Source: Rhizosaccharibacter radicis (GTDB lineage: Bacteria > Pseudomonadota > Alphaproteobacteria > Acetobacterales > Acetobacteraceae). From it: a stretch of 64,000 nucleotides of DNA. The translations under genes and the position numbers were made by a program. Shown piece by piece: positions 51,767 through 59,456 of this stretch (its first letter is position 1; every line of letters starts with the position of its first letter). Under the pieces are notes generated by a model. The model did no database searches. It was not told the DNA's origin and saw only the letters and a list, made by a program, of their open reading frames with translations. The DNA is taken from contig JAMZEJ010000002.1 in assembly GCA_024508355.1 (NCBI GenBank), positions 372,001 through 436,000 of the forward strand, in the 5' to 3' direction.

Positions 51767-51936
51767 CGGACACACACGCCCCTTGCAACACCACGATGTC
51801 CCAAGCTGCAGGGATCGGGCCGTCCGGGAAACAACGATCTGATCGGCCCCGGGGCGGTTCGGCGACGGCGCGGCAAGGAACACCGTGCGGGCGGAGAAAT
51901 GATCCCGCGACAGCCAGCGGACATGTTATCCGCCCT

Positions 51937-53403
51937 TCACGACGGCGCCGGGCCTTTCAGCCACCGCCGGAGGGGCCATACCAGAAGCGCGGACGCGAGC
52001 AGGATACCGGAAGCAGTCAGGAACCCGCCGCTTCCTGTTTCCGCGCCGTGTCTGAACAGCCCGATCAGCAACGGCCCCACCGCCCCGCCCAGGGTGCCGA
52101 GGCTGTTGATCAGCGCGATCCCGGCCGCCGCGCCGGCGCCATCCAGAAAGCTGGGCGGCAGGGTCCACAAGGGCGGCTTGGCCGCGTTCACCCCGAGATT
52201 GGCCAGGGCGAGCGACAGCACCAGCAGCGGCACCAGGAACGGTTGCGGCCCGGCACCGGCGGCTTGCGTCCGCATCGCCAGTCCCGCCAGCAGCAGCCCG
52301 GCCGCCGCCACCAGGCAGGCCAGCGCCACATGGAAGAACCGTTCCCGCCGGCGGTCGGAGCGCCTGGCCCACCACACCATGCCGATCACCGCCACAACGT
52401 TGATGAGCGCGCCCAGCCACCCGATGTTCCACAGCCCGACCCCCGCCCCGCTCAACAACAACGGCGTCCAGATGCCGACCACGTAAAGCCCGACGGAGGT
52501 GCCGAGATAGATCGCGCCCAGCAGCAGCACCCGCCGGTCGCGCAGCGCCGCCGCCACCCCCACGTGGTTGCCGCCGTCGGCCCGCTCGGCCCGCTCGCGC
52601 GCCAGCACGCCGACCAGCCAGTCCCGCTCTGCCGCCGGGAGCCACGCGGCCTGCGAAGGCTCGTCCGTCAGGAACCACAGGCACGCCACTCCCAGCAGCA
52701 GCGACGGCAGCGCTTCCATCAGGAACAGCCACTGCCATCCCTGCAATCCGAACACGCCGTGCAGCTGCATCAGCGCCGCGGAAACGGGCGATCCCACCGT
52801 GCTCGCCAGGGGAGCCGCGACCATGAACACCGCCCCCACCGTGCCGAGACGGGCCCGGGGAAACCACCGGGACAGATAGAGCACGATGCCCGGAAAGAAG
52901 CCCGCCTCGGCGAGGCCGAGCATGAACCGCGCGAGGATGAAGCTGCGCGGGCCTTCCACGAACGCGGTGAGCCCGGACACGACGCCCCAGGTGATCATCA
53001 CCCGCGCGATCCAAAGCCGTGGCCCCACCCGGTCCAGGATCAGGTTGGACGGCACCTCGAAGCCCGCATAGCCGAGAAAGAAGATGCCTGCGCCGAGCCC
53101 GAACAGCTCGCCGCTGAGCCCGAGCGCGCGGTTCATGGTGACGGCCGCGAAGCCGACATTCACCCGGTCCAGGAAGCTGACGAAATACAGCAGGGTCACG
53201 AACGGGACGATGCGCCTGGACACCATGCGCATCGTCCGGACTCCGATGTCGTTTCCGGCGGGGCCGGATGCGGCCGGAGGATCCGCCTCGGGCGCGCGGG
53301 GCGCGGTCAGGACCGCACCTCGATCATCGTCCGGCCCGAGCTTCGGTCCGTGCCCCGGCCCGGGCCTCGGACCGTGCCTCGCTGTTCCCGCCGCCATCGT
53401 CAT
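51937..53403 (-). CDS. MFS anion:cation symporter, tartrate-transporter-like (TtuB type)
   Basis: 488 residues with twelve membrane spans after a hydrophilic N-terminus of about 50 residues. ACS-family signatures are RRIVPFVTLLYFVSFLDRVN and VGFAAVTMNRALGLS, then GIFFLGYAGFEVPSNLILDR, ARFMLGLAEAGFFPGIVLYL and WQWLFLMEALPSLLLGV. The family transports organic acids such as tartrate, phthalate or glucarate. It neighbours a LysR gene and, further on, ttuD and ttuC, so tartrate or a similar hydroxy acid is the best guess, as in Agrobacterium ttu clusters. The ATG at 53403 is preferred; another in-frame ATG lies two codons later. Confidence 0.87.
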   Translation of the reverse strand: MTMAAGTARHGPRPGPGHGPKLGPDDDRGAVLTAPRAPEADPPAASGPAGNDIGVRTMRMVSRRIVPFVTLLYFVSFLDRVNVGFAAVTMNRALGLSGELFGLGAGIFFLGYAGFEVPSNLILDRVGPRLWIARVMITWGVVSGLTAFVEGPRSFILARFMLGLAEAGFFPGIVLYLSRWFPRARLGTVGAVFMVAAPLASTVGSPVSAALMQLHGVFGLQGWQWLFLMEALPSLLLGVACLWFLTDEPSQAAWLPAAERDWLVGVLARERAERADGGNHVGVAAALRDRRVLLLGAIYLGTSVGLYVVGIWTPLLLSGAGVGLWNIGWLGALINVVAVIGMVWWARRSDRRRERFFHVALACLVAAAGLLLAGLAMRTQAAGAGPQPFLVPLLVLSLALANLGVNAAKPPLWTLPPSFLDGAGAAAGIALINSLGTLGGAVGPLLIGLFRHGAETGSGGFLTASGILLASALLVWPLRRWLKGPAPS

Positions 53404-53547
53404 CCCCGTTTTGTTTCCTCGCCGGGAGGCAACATGGTCCCGGGCGCCGGACGGGGATCATGACAAATCGGGATGGATGGATGCTCCGGACGGATCGGCC
53501 GTCGGATCGCGGCTGGACATTCCGGAAGCGGGAGCGCGACCGCGCCA

Positions 53548-54585
53548 TCACCCGACCGGCGCGGAATCCTCCGGCGGCCCGCCTGCCGCGACGATGTGGG
53601 TCGCCGGACATTCGGGCCCGGAAGGATCGGTCGCGAAGATGTCGCCACAGGGCGCTTCCGCGTGCTCCAGCGACGACCAGAACGCTTCCGCCGCCGCATT
53701 CTGCCGGGCACGAGGCCGGAACAAGCAGATCTCCACCGAAACGTCCCACCGGGTGTCGGCCGCACGCACCAGCCGCCCTGCGGCCAGATCGGGTTCCACC
53801 AGGCTCCGGGGCAGAAACGCGGCGCCGCGGCCTCCGAGCGCCATGACGTGCAGCACGGTGGCGAGGTGGGAGGTGAACACCGGGGCGATCCCCGCCGAGC
53901 GGCCATCCAGCCCATGCACGCCGCCCAGGATGCGTCCGAGGCCCGAGCGCTCGTCATAGGCCAGAAACCGGAAGGAAGCCGCCGGTCGGCCGGCCGATGC
54001 GCCGTCTGCATCCGGCGCGGGCGGCAGCGGGTGGCAGGGGCTTCCGTTTCTGCCGGGGGCCGATACGGGCATCAGCGTGTCGATGCCCAGCGAGCGGTGG
54101 CGGAAGCCGCTTTCCGCGAGCCGGTCGGGCACGGCGGGATGGCGGTGGCACAACAGGAACTGCGCCTCGCCCTGCTCGATCAGCCGCTCGCACGCCGCCA
54201 TGGTGTCGGCGGTGAGCCGCACCGGCCCGAGCGGGCGTCGCTCCTCCATCCGCTGGAGCCAGCGGGGAAAGAACAGGATGGACAGGGCATGGGTGGACGC
54301 GAACCGCAACGGCAGCGCCGCGCGGTCGGCGGCCTCGCGCGCCGCTTCCCGGCCCAGCACCAGCTGGCGCGTCACCTCGGCCGCGGTGTCGCGGAAGCGC
54401 TCGCCCGCCGGGGTGAGATCGAGACGGTGGGTGTCGCGGCTGAACAGCGACGCGCCGATCCAGTCCTCGAGCGCCTGGATGCGCCGGCTCATCGCCGACT
54501 GGGTGACGTTGCGCCGCTCGGCGGCGCGGGAAAAGTTGAGGGTCTCGGCCAGCACCAGGAAATCCTCCAGCCAGCCGGCATCCAT
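53548..54585 (-). CDS. LysR-family regulator of the tartrate-like cluster
   Basis: 345 residues, longer than the usual 300 because of an insert near 190-205 (NGSPCHPLPPAPDADGASAG). The helix-turn-helix is MDAGWLEDFLVLAETLNFSR, then RRNVTQSAMSRRIQALEDWIG. The effector domain includes RFASTHALSILFFPRWLQRM. It is divergent from the hydrolase-ttuD-ttuC unit and upstream of the transporter on its own strand, so it is placed to control both. The candidate operator is at 54615-54631. Confidence 0.88.
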   Translation of the reverse strand: MDAGWLEDFLVLAETLNFSRAAERRNVTQSAMSRRIQALEDWIGASLFSRDTHRLDLTPAGERFRDTAAEVTRQLVLGREAAREAADRAALPLRFASTHALSILFFPRWLQRMEERRPLGPVRLTADTMAACERLIEQGEAQFLLCHRHPAVPDRLAESGFRHRSLGIDTLMPVSAPGRNGSPCHPLPPAPDADGASAGRPAASFRFLAYDERSGLGRILGGVHGLDGRSAGIAPVFTSHLATVLHVMALGGRGAAFLPRSLVEPDLAAGRLVRAADTRWDVSVEICLFRPRARQNAAAEAFWSSLEHAEAPCGDIFATDPSGPECPATHIVAAGGPPEDSAPVG

Positions 54586-54614
54586 GCGAAGCGCTCCCTA
54601 CCCGTCCGCGAGGC

Positions 54615-54631
54615 GATGCGGACCGCGCATC
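54615..54631. promoter_or_regulatory. Candidate LysR box (T-N11-A dyad)
   Basis: GATGCG-GACCG-CGCATC is a perfect 6-bp inverted repeat with a 5-bp spacer, and it contains the LysR-type T-N11-A pattern (T at 54617, A at 54629). It lies 29 bp upstream of the LysR start and 83 bp from the divergent hydrolase start. Confidence 0.55.
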
Positions 54632-54714
54632 CTATCATCCCGCGTCTTCATTGGCTTCCGGCGCCGGGGCAGACCAGATGCTCCTCCGCACCGAGTTCCG
54701 GAAAGGCGTCCGAC

Positions 54715-55857
54715 ATGTGTCCGTCCCGTAGCGACGACCCCGTTCCGCCCATCCCGCCGGCAGGCCCCGGGCGCCGGCGGGCGGTGATGACGGCCCTGAC
54801 CGCACCGCTGCTATTCGGGGCGGCGGAGTCCTGGGCCCGGGCGGCGGAAACGGAAGACGGAGCCACAGGTCGGAAGGACCGGGATAACGCCATGTCGCAG
54901 CTCCCCACCACGGACCCCCGCCTCCTGTTGCAGCCGGCCCCCGCGTCCATGCCCCTTCCGGCGGAAGCGGTGGACGCGAACCGGCGCTTCTTTCCAGGCT
55001 TCAGCCAGCGTTTCGTGCAGGCCAACGGGGTCACGATCAACGTCCTCACCGGTGGCTCCGGTCCGGCCCTGCTGCTGCTGCACGGCCATCCGGAAACCCA
55101 TGTCGCCTGGCACCGGGTGGCCGCCGCCTTCGCGCAGCATTTCTCCGTGGTGATGACCGACCTGCGCGGCTACGGCGATTCGGAGAAGCCGCCCGGCGGC
55201 GACGATCACGTCGGCTACTCGAAGCGCGAGATGGGCCGCGACCAGATCGAGGTGATGCGGGCGCTGGGGCACGATCGGTTCGGGGCCATCGGCCACGACC
55301 GGGGCGCTCGCGTGCTGCACCAGATGATGCTCGACGCGCCCGCCGCGGTGGAACGGGGCGTGATGCTCGACATCCTGCCGGCCGACATGATGTACGCGCG
55401 CACGGACCAGCGTTTCGCCACGCGGTATTTCTGGTGGTTCTTCCACATCCAGAAGGCGCCGCTGCCCGAGCAGATGATCACCGCCTGCATCGAGCCCTAT
55501 CTGCGCGAGCATCTGGCGGTGCAGAACAAGACCCCGGGCGCGGTGACGGACGCGGCGTTCGCCGAGTATCTGCGCGGCTATCGCCGGCCGGGCGCCGTGC
55601 ACGCCGTGTGCGAGGACTACCGGGCGTCGATGAGCTGCGACATCGAGATCACCCGCAGCGGCCCCGAACGGGTATCCCAGCCGCTACTGGCGCTGTGGGG
55701 CGCCAAGGGCACGGTGGGACAGCTGTTCGACGTGCCCGCGCTGTGGCGGCAGCGCGCGGCGGATTTCTCCGGCCAGGCCCTACCCTGCGGCCACCTGATC
55801 CCGGAGGAAGCACCCGACGCCCTGCTCGCCGCCACGATGCCGTTCCTGCGGGGATGA
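54715..55857 (+). CDS. Tat-exported alpha/beta hydrolase, haloacetate-dehalogenase-like
   Basis: 380 residues. The N-terminus has GRRRAVMTALTAPLLFGAAE, a twin-arginine-like signal ending near SWARA. The hydrolase domain shows LLLHGHPETHVAWHRVAAAF, DLRGYGDSEKPPG, and the nucleophile elbow IGHDRGARVLHQMMLD, with Asp nucleophile followed by Arg as in fluoroacetate dehalogenases. The catalytic His is in CGHLIPEEAPD. The cap segment reads FWWFFHIQKAPLPEQ: the Trp of the halide pocket is kept but the preceding His found in true defluorinases is Trp here. Ester or epoxide hydrolysis is therefore as likely as dehalogenation. AAAGG lies 8 nt before the ATG. Confidence 0.8.
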   Translation: MCPSRSDDPVPPIPPAGPGRRRAVMTALTAPLLFGAAESWARAAETEDGATGRKDRDNAMSQLPTTDPRLLLQPAPASMPLPAEAVDANRRFFPGFSQRFVQANGVTINVLTGGSGPALLLLHGHPETHVAWHRVAAAFAQHFSVVMTDLRGYGDSEKPPGGDDHVGYSKREMGRDQIEVMRALGHDRFGAIGHDRGARVLHQMMLDAPAAVERGVMLDILPADMMYARTDQRFATRYFWWFFHIQKAPLPEQMITACIEPYLREHLAVQNKTPGAVTDAAFAEYLRGYRRPGAVHAVCEDYRASMSCDIEITRSGPERVSQPLLALWGAKGTVGQLFDVPALWRQRAADFSGQALPCGHLIPEEAPDALLAATMPFLRG

Positions 55858-55951
55858 TCGCGATGGGGTTCATCGGCCGTCCCGCTATCGGCCCGCGTGT
55901 CGGCGCGTTGGGCGCGGAACCGTTTCGCGTTCCCGATCGAGGAAGCCGCGC

Positions 55952-57265
55952 ATGACCATCGACGATCCCGCCGTGCTGCTGCGCACGCTGTTCGACGCGG
56001 CGGTGGCAGCCGCCGATCCCCGCACGGTGCTGGCCGCGCACCTGCCGGAGCCGCCACGCGGGCGCTGCGTGGTGGTGGGGGGCGGCAAGGCGGCCGCGGC
56101 CATGGCCCAGGCGGTGGAAGCGGCGTGGCCGGCGGTGGCGCTGTCCGGCGCCGTGGCGGTGCCCGAGGGCCAGACCCTGTTCTGCCGGCGGATCGAGGTG
56201 ATCGAGGCCGCCCATCCCCGTCCGGACGAGCGCAGCGAGCGTGCCGGGCGGCGGATGCTGGAGCTGGTGTCCGGGCTCGGCGCCGATGATCTGGTGCTGG
56301 CCCTGGTGTCGGGCGGCGGATCGAGCCTGCTGTCGGTGCCGGCGCCCGGCCTCGTGCTGGCCGACAAGCAGGCGCTGACCCGCGACCTGCTCCGTTCGGG
56401 CGCCACCATCGCCGAGATGAATTTGGTGCGGCGCCAGCTTTCCGCGATCAAGGGCGGCCGTCTGGCCAGGGCCGCCGCCCCCGCGCGGGTGGAAACCCTG
56501 CTGGTGAGCGACATTCCCGGGGACGATCCGGGCGACATCGCGTCGGGTCCCACGGTGGACGGGCGCGGAAACGCTGCCGAGGCGCTGGCCATCCTACGCC
56601 GCCACCGGGTGGAGCCGCCCGCCGCGGTCCGGGCGCTGCTGGAAAACGCGGCCGCCGCGACTTCGAGCCCATTGTCGCTTCCGGCGCCACGGCTGATCGC
56701 GACGCCCATGATGTCGTTGCGGGCGGCGGCGGACGCCGCGCGGGCACGGGGGGTCGTCCCGATGGTGCTGGGAGACGCGCTGGAAGGCGAAAGCCGGCAG
56801 CTCGGGCTGATGCTGGCGGGCATCGCCCGGTCGGTGCGCGAGCACGGCGCGCCGCTGCCGGCACCCTGCGTGCTGCTGAGCGGCGGCGAGACCACCGTGA
56901 CCATCGGCGCCGGCCCGGCCGGGCGCGGCGGCCGCAACACCGAGGCGTTGCTGGGCTTCGCGCTCGCGGCGCCTCCGGGCTGCTGGGCGCTGATGGCGGA
57001 CACGGACGGCATCGACGGCGACAGCGACGCCGCCGGCGCCATCGCGTCGCCGGACGGGCTCGCCCGCGCAGCGGCGCTCGGACTGGATGCGCGCGCCATC
57101 CTGGACGGCCACGACAGCTACCGGCTGTTCGACGCGCTGGACACGCTGCTGCGCACCGGTCCGACACACACCAACGTCAACGATTTCCGTGCCGTGTTCG
57201 TGGGCGAGGCTCCCGGTGCCTCGCCCATCCGTGGCCCGCAAGCCCGCAGGAGACTGGTTTCGTGA
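55952..57265 (+). CDS. ttuD: Glycerate 2-kinase / hydroxypyruvate reductase TtuD family
   Basis: 437 residues, the size of the MOFRL/GckA family. N-terminal glycerate kinase domain: RCVVVGGGKAAAAMAQAVEA, VLALVSGGGSSLLSVPAPG, RRQLSAIKGGRLA, and VSDIPGDDPGDIASGPTVD. C-terminal MOFRL domain: CVLLSGGETTVTIGAGPAGRGGRNTE-type sequence (here through GRGGRNTEALLGFAL) and ALMADTDGIDGDSDAAG. It phosphorylates glycerate to 2-phosphoglycerate, feeding tartrate or glyoxylate carbon into glycolysis; the TtuD name derives from the Agrobacterium tartrate cluster. Its stop overlaps the start of ttuC (GTGA), so the two are translated together. Confidence 0.9.
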   Translation: MTIDDPAVLLRTLFDAAVAAADPRTVLAAHLPEPPRGRCVVVGGGKAAAAMAQAVEAAWPAVALSGAVAVPEGQTLFCRRIEVIEAAHPRPDERSERAGRRMLELVSGLGADDLVLALVSGGGSSLLSVPAPGLVLADKQALTRDLLRSGATIAEMNLVRRQLSAIKGGRLARAAAPARVETLLVSDIPGDDPGDIASGPTVDGRGNAAEALAILRRHRVEPPAAVRALLENAAAATSSPLSLPAPRLIATPMMSLRAAADAARARGVVPMVLGDALEGESRQLGLMLAGIARSVREHGAPLPAPCVLLSGGETTVTIGAGPAGRGGRNTEALLGFALAAPPGCWALMADTDGIDGDSDAAGAIASPDGLARAAALGLDARAILDGHDSYRLFDALDTLLRTGPTHTNVNDFRAVFVGEAPGASPIRGPQARRRLVS

Positions 57266-58344
57266 ACAGCAACCGCGTCTACACCATCGCATCCATTCCT
57301 GGAGACGGCATCGGCGTGGAAGTGACTCCCGCCGCCGAGCGCGTGCTGGAAGCGACACAGAAGCGCTTCGGCTTCCGCCTCGATGTCGAAGCCGTGGATT
57401 ACGCTTCCTGCGACTACTACACGAAGCACGGCCGCATGATGCCGGAAGACTGGAAGAAGCGGCTCGAAGGCAAGGACGCGCTGCTGTTCGGCGCGGTCGG
57501 CTGGCCCGACACGGTGCCGGACCACATCTCGCTATGGGGCTCGCTGGTGCAGTTCCGGCGGGAGTTCGACCAGTATGTGAGCCTGCGCCCGGTGCGGCTG
57601 ATGCCCGGCGTGCGCTCGCCGCTCGCCGACCGGGTGCATGGCGACATCGATTTCGTGGTGGTGCGCGAGAACACGGAGGGAGAATATTCCCAGGTGGGCG
57701 GCCGCATGTTCGCCGGCACCGACCGTGAAACGGTGCTGCAGGAAACCGTGCTGACCCGAACGGGCACCGACCGGATCCTGCGCTACGCCTTCGAGCTGGC
57801 GAACGGACGTCCGCGGAAGCATCTCACCTCCGCCACCAAGAGCAACGGCATCGCCATCTCCATGCCGTACTGGGACGAGCGGGTGGAAGCGATGGCGCAG
57901 CATTATCCCGAAGTGAGCTGGAACAAGTTCCACATCGACAACCTCGCCGCGCAGTTCGTGCTCAATCCGAGCCAGTTCGACGTGGTGGTGGGCTCCAACC
58001 TGTTCGGCGACATCCTGAGCGACCTGGGCCCGGCCTGCACCGGCACCATCGGCATCGCGCCCTCCGGCAACATCGATCCGGAACGGCGCTTCCCGTCCCT
58101 GTTCGAGCCGGTGCACGGCTCGGCCCCGGACATCGCCGGCAAGGGCATCGCCAACCCGATCGGCGCGATCTGGGCGGCGTCCATGATGCTCGACCATCTG
58201 GGCGAGTCCGACGCCGCGGCGGCGATCATGCGGGCGGTGGAAACCTCCCTGTCGGACGAGCGGTCCCGCACCCGGGACCTCGGCGGCAAGGCAGACTGCG
58301 CGGGCTGTGCCGACGCTGTCATCGATGCGCTGAACGCCGCCTGA
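57262..58344 (+). CDS. ttuC: Tartrate dehydrogenase/decarboxylase (TtuC)
   Basis: 360 residues of the isocitrate/isopropylmalate dehydrogenase fold. [20 protein letters not shown] is at the N-terminus, and [20 protein letters not shown] is specific to tartrate/D-malate dehydrogenases. [20 protein letters not shown] and the Mg/NAD site [20 protein letters not shown] follow, then [20 protein letters not shown]. It oxidises tartrate, D-malate or similar 2-hydroxy acids with NAD and can decarboxylate them. The GTG at 57262 follows AGGAG by 9 nt and overlaps the ttuD stop. A strong hairpin ends the operon. Confidence 0.92.
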   Translation: MNSNRVYTIASIPGDGIGVEVTPAAERVLEATQKRFGFRLDVEAVDYASCDYYTKHGRMMPEDWKKRLEGKDALLFGAVGWPDTVPDHISLWGSLVQFRREFDQYVSLRPVRLMPGVRSPLADRVHGDIDFVVVRENTEGEYSQVGGRMFAGTDRETVLQETVLTRTGTDRILRYAFELANGRPRKHLTSATKSNGIAISMPYWDERVEAMAQHYPEVSWNKFHIDNLAAQFVLNPSQFDVVVGSNLFGDILSDLGPACTGTIGIAPSGNIDPERRFPSLFEPVHGSAPDIAGKGIANPIGAIWAASMMLDHLGESDAAAAIMRAVETSLSDERSRTRDLGGKADCAGCADAVIDALNAA

Positions 58345-58357
58345 ACCGGCACCCGCC

Positions 58358-58397
58358 GGGCGGCCTCGCGGGCGGCACGCCGCATCGCGAGCCGCCC
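58358..58397. terminator. Strong hairpin between ttuC and the CtrA-like gene
   Basis: GGGCGG plus CTCGCG (58358-58370, with one bulged C) pairs with CGCGAGCCGCCC (58386-58397), giving 12 pairs. The 15-nt loop itself contains GGCG/CGCC. It starts 13 nt after the ttuC stop and about 35 nt beyond the convergent CtrA-like stop, so it may terminate both. Confidence 0.6.
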
Positions 58398-58432
58398 GAA
58401 CGGATCAGGCCGAACGGATCAAGCCGGAGGCA

Positions 58433-59200
58433 TCAGGCAGCCTGGGCGATCCCGCACAACATGCCGGCCGACATGGACGGCATCGCCACGGCTGCAGGGA
58501 GCGAAGGCACCGCCGCCGCCGGCTGCACGCGGCATCCCTGCTCGTCCAGCCTGTAGCCCAAACCGCGCACGGTCCGGATCAGGTCGTGCACGCCGAGATC
58601 GGCCAGCTTGCGGCGCAGCTTGCACACGAACACGTCGATGATGCGCGCTTCCGGTGCGTCGCGGCCGCCATAGAGATGGTCGAGCAGCAGGTCCTTGGTC
58701 AGGGTGATGCCCTTGCGGGTCATCATCAGTTCCAGCAGCTCGTATTCCTTGTTGGTGAGCACCACCGGCACGTCGTTCACCTCGAGCGACCGGCGGATCA
58801 TGTCGAAACGAAGCGGCCCGAGCACCATCGCGCTGGCATCGCTGCCGCGGCAGCGGCGGACGATGGCGCGGATCCGGGCCGCCATCAATTCGCCCGGCAC
58901 GGCACCGCACACGATGTCATCCACGCCGGAAGAGAAGAAGCCCACGGCCTGCTCGGTGTTGAGCGGGCGGCCGACGATCATGATGGGCATGCGACGCTGG
59001 CGCTCGCGGAACGCCCGGACGCTGGCGACCGCCGCGCCGATGGCGCCAGAATCGATCAGCAGCATGTCGATCGGATAAAGCTCCGCGAGTTCCGCCACGT
59101 CCGCGAGGCGGGCGCAGCGCTCGACGCGGATGCCGTGCTCGACCAGGGACGCGGCGAGCGGCACGAGATTTGGATCAGAAGACAGGATGGCGATCTGCAC
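58433..59200 (-). CDS. CtrA-like response regulator with degenerate receiver
   Basis: 255 residues. The C-terminal winged-helix domain is CtrA-like: VVLTNKEYELLELMMTRKGI, then LTKDLLLDHLYGGRDAPEAR, IIDVFVCKLRRKLADLG and RTVRGLGYRL. The N-terminal receiver keeps an Asp at the phospho-acceptor position (IDMLLIDSG, about residue 50). It lacks the paired acidic residues at the start (only SSD), the switch Thr/Ser (PIMIVGRP) and the conserved Lys (GVDDIVCGAV). It therefore probably works without normal phosphorylation, unlike CtrA. The GTG at 59200 has AAGAG 7 nt upstream. A perfect TTAA-N7-TTAA box (59254-59268) lies upstream. A C-terminal tail of about 40 residues (Ala/Met/Ser-rich) extends beyond the CtrA domain. 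Confidence 0.88.
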   Translation of the reverse strand: MQIAILSSDPNLVPLAASLVEHGIRVERCARLADVAELAELYPIDMLLIDSGAIGAAVASVRAFRERQRRMPIMIVGRPLNTEQAVGFFSSGVDDIVCGAVPGELMAARIRAIVRRCRGSDASAMVLGPLRFDMIRRSLEVNDVPVVLTNKEYELLELMMTRKGITLTKDLLLDHLYGGRDAPEARIIDVFVCKLRRKLADLGVHDLIRTVRGLGYRLDEQGCRVQPAAAVPSLPAAVAMPSMSAGMLCGIAQAA

Positions 59201-59253
59201 GGTTCAACTCTTCGGTCAACCCTCACCGAAACGTTACCTACCAGCGCAGTTCG

Positions 59254-59268
59254 TTAAAAGGAAGTTAA
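59254..59268. promoter_or_regulatory. Perfect CtrA box (TTAA-N7-TTAA) upstream of the CtrA-like gene
   Basis: TTAA at 59254-59257 and TTAA at 59265-59268 are separated by exactly 7 bp. They lie 54-68 bp upstream of the CtrA-like start codon, in an AT-rich tract (59220-59460) rare in this genome. This matches the full CtrA consensus; binding by this paralogue or by a true CtrA elsewhere is inference. Confidence 0.7.
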
Positions 59269-59456
59269 ATCTACCGCTTCTTCCAGTATTGTTTTGGAGA
59301 TTTGTCTCCCGCAACGATCTCAGCCGTCAAACTCTGTAATATCAAAATAGACCAACCGCATCACTGGACAAAACTTTTCGTTTGTATTTTCTTCTCCATG
59401 TCGATCCCGCAACATGTTGCTTCGTATGTCCAACGCTTCCAATAGGTTTTCAAATC

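Noticed and set aside
59296..59309. GGAGA-TTTG-TCTCC hairpin as a terminator after the dipeptidyl peptidase gene
   Set aside because: The stem is only 5 bp and no T-run follows in the minus-strand direction; it more likely belongs to the leader or promoter region of the CtrA-like gene.
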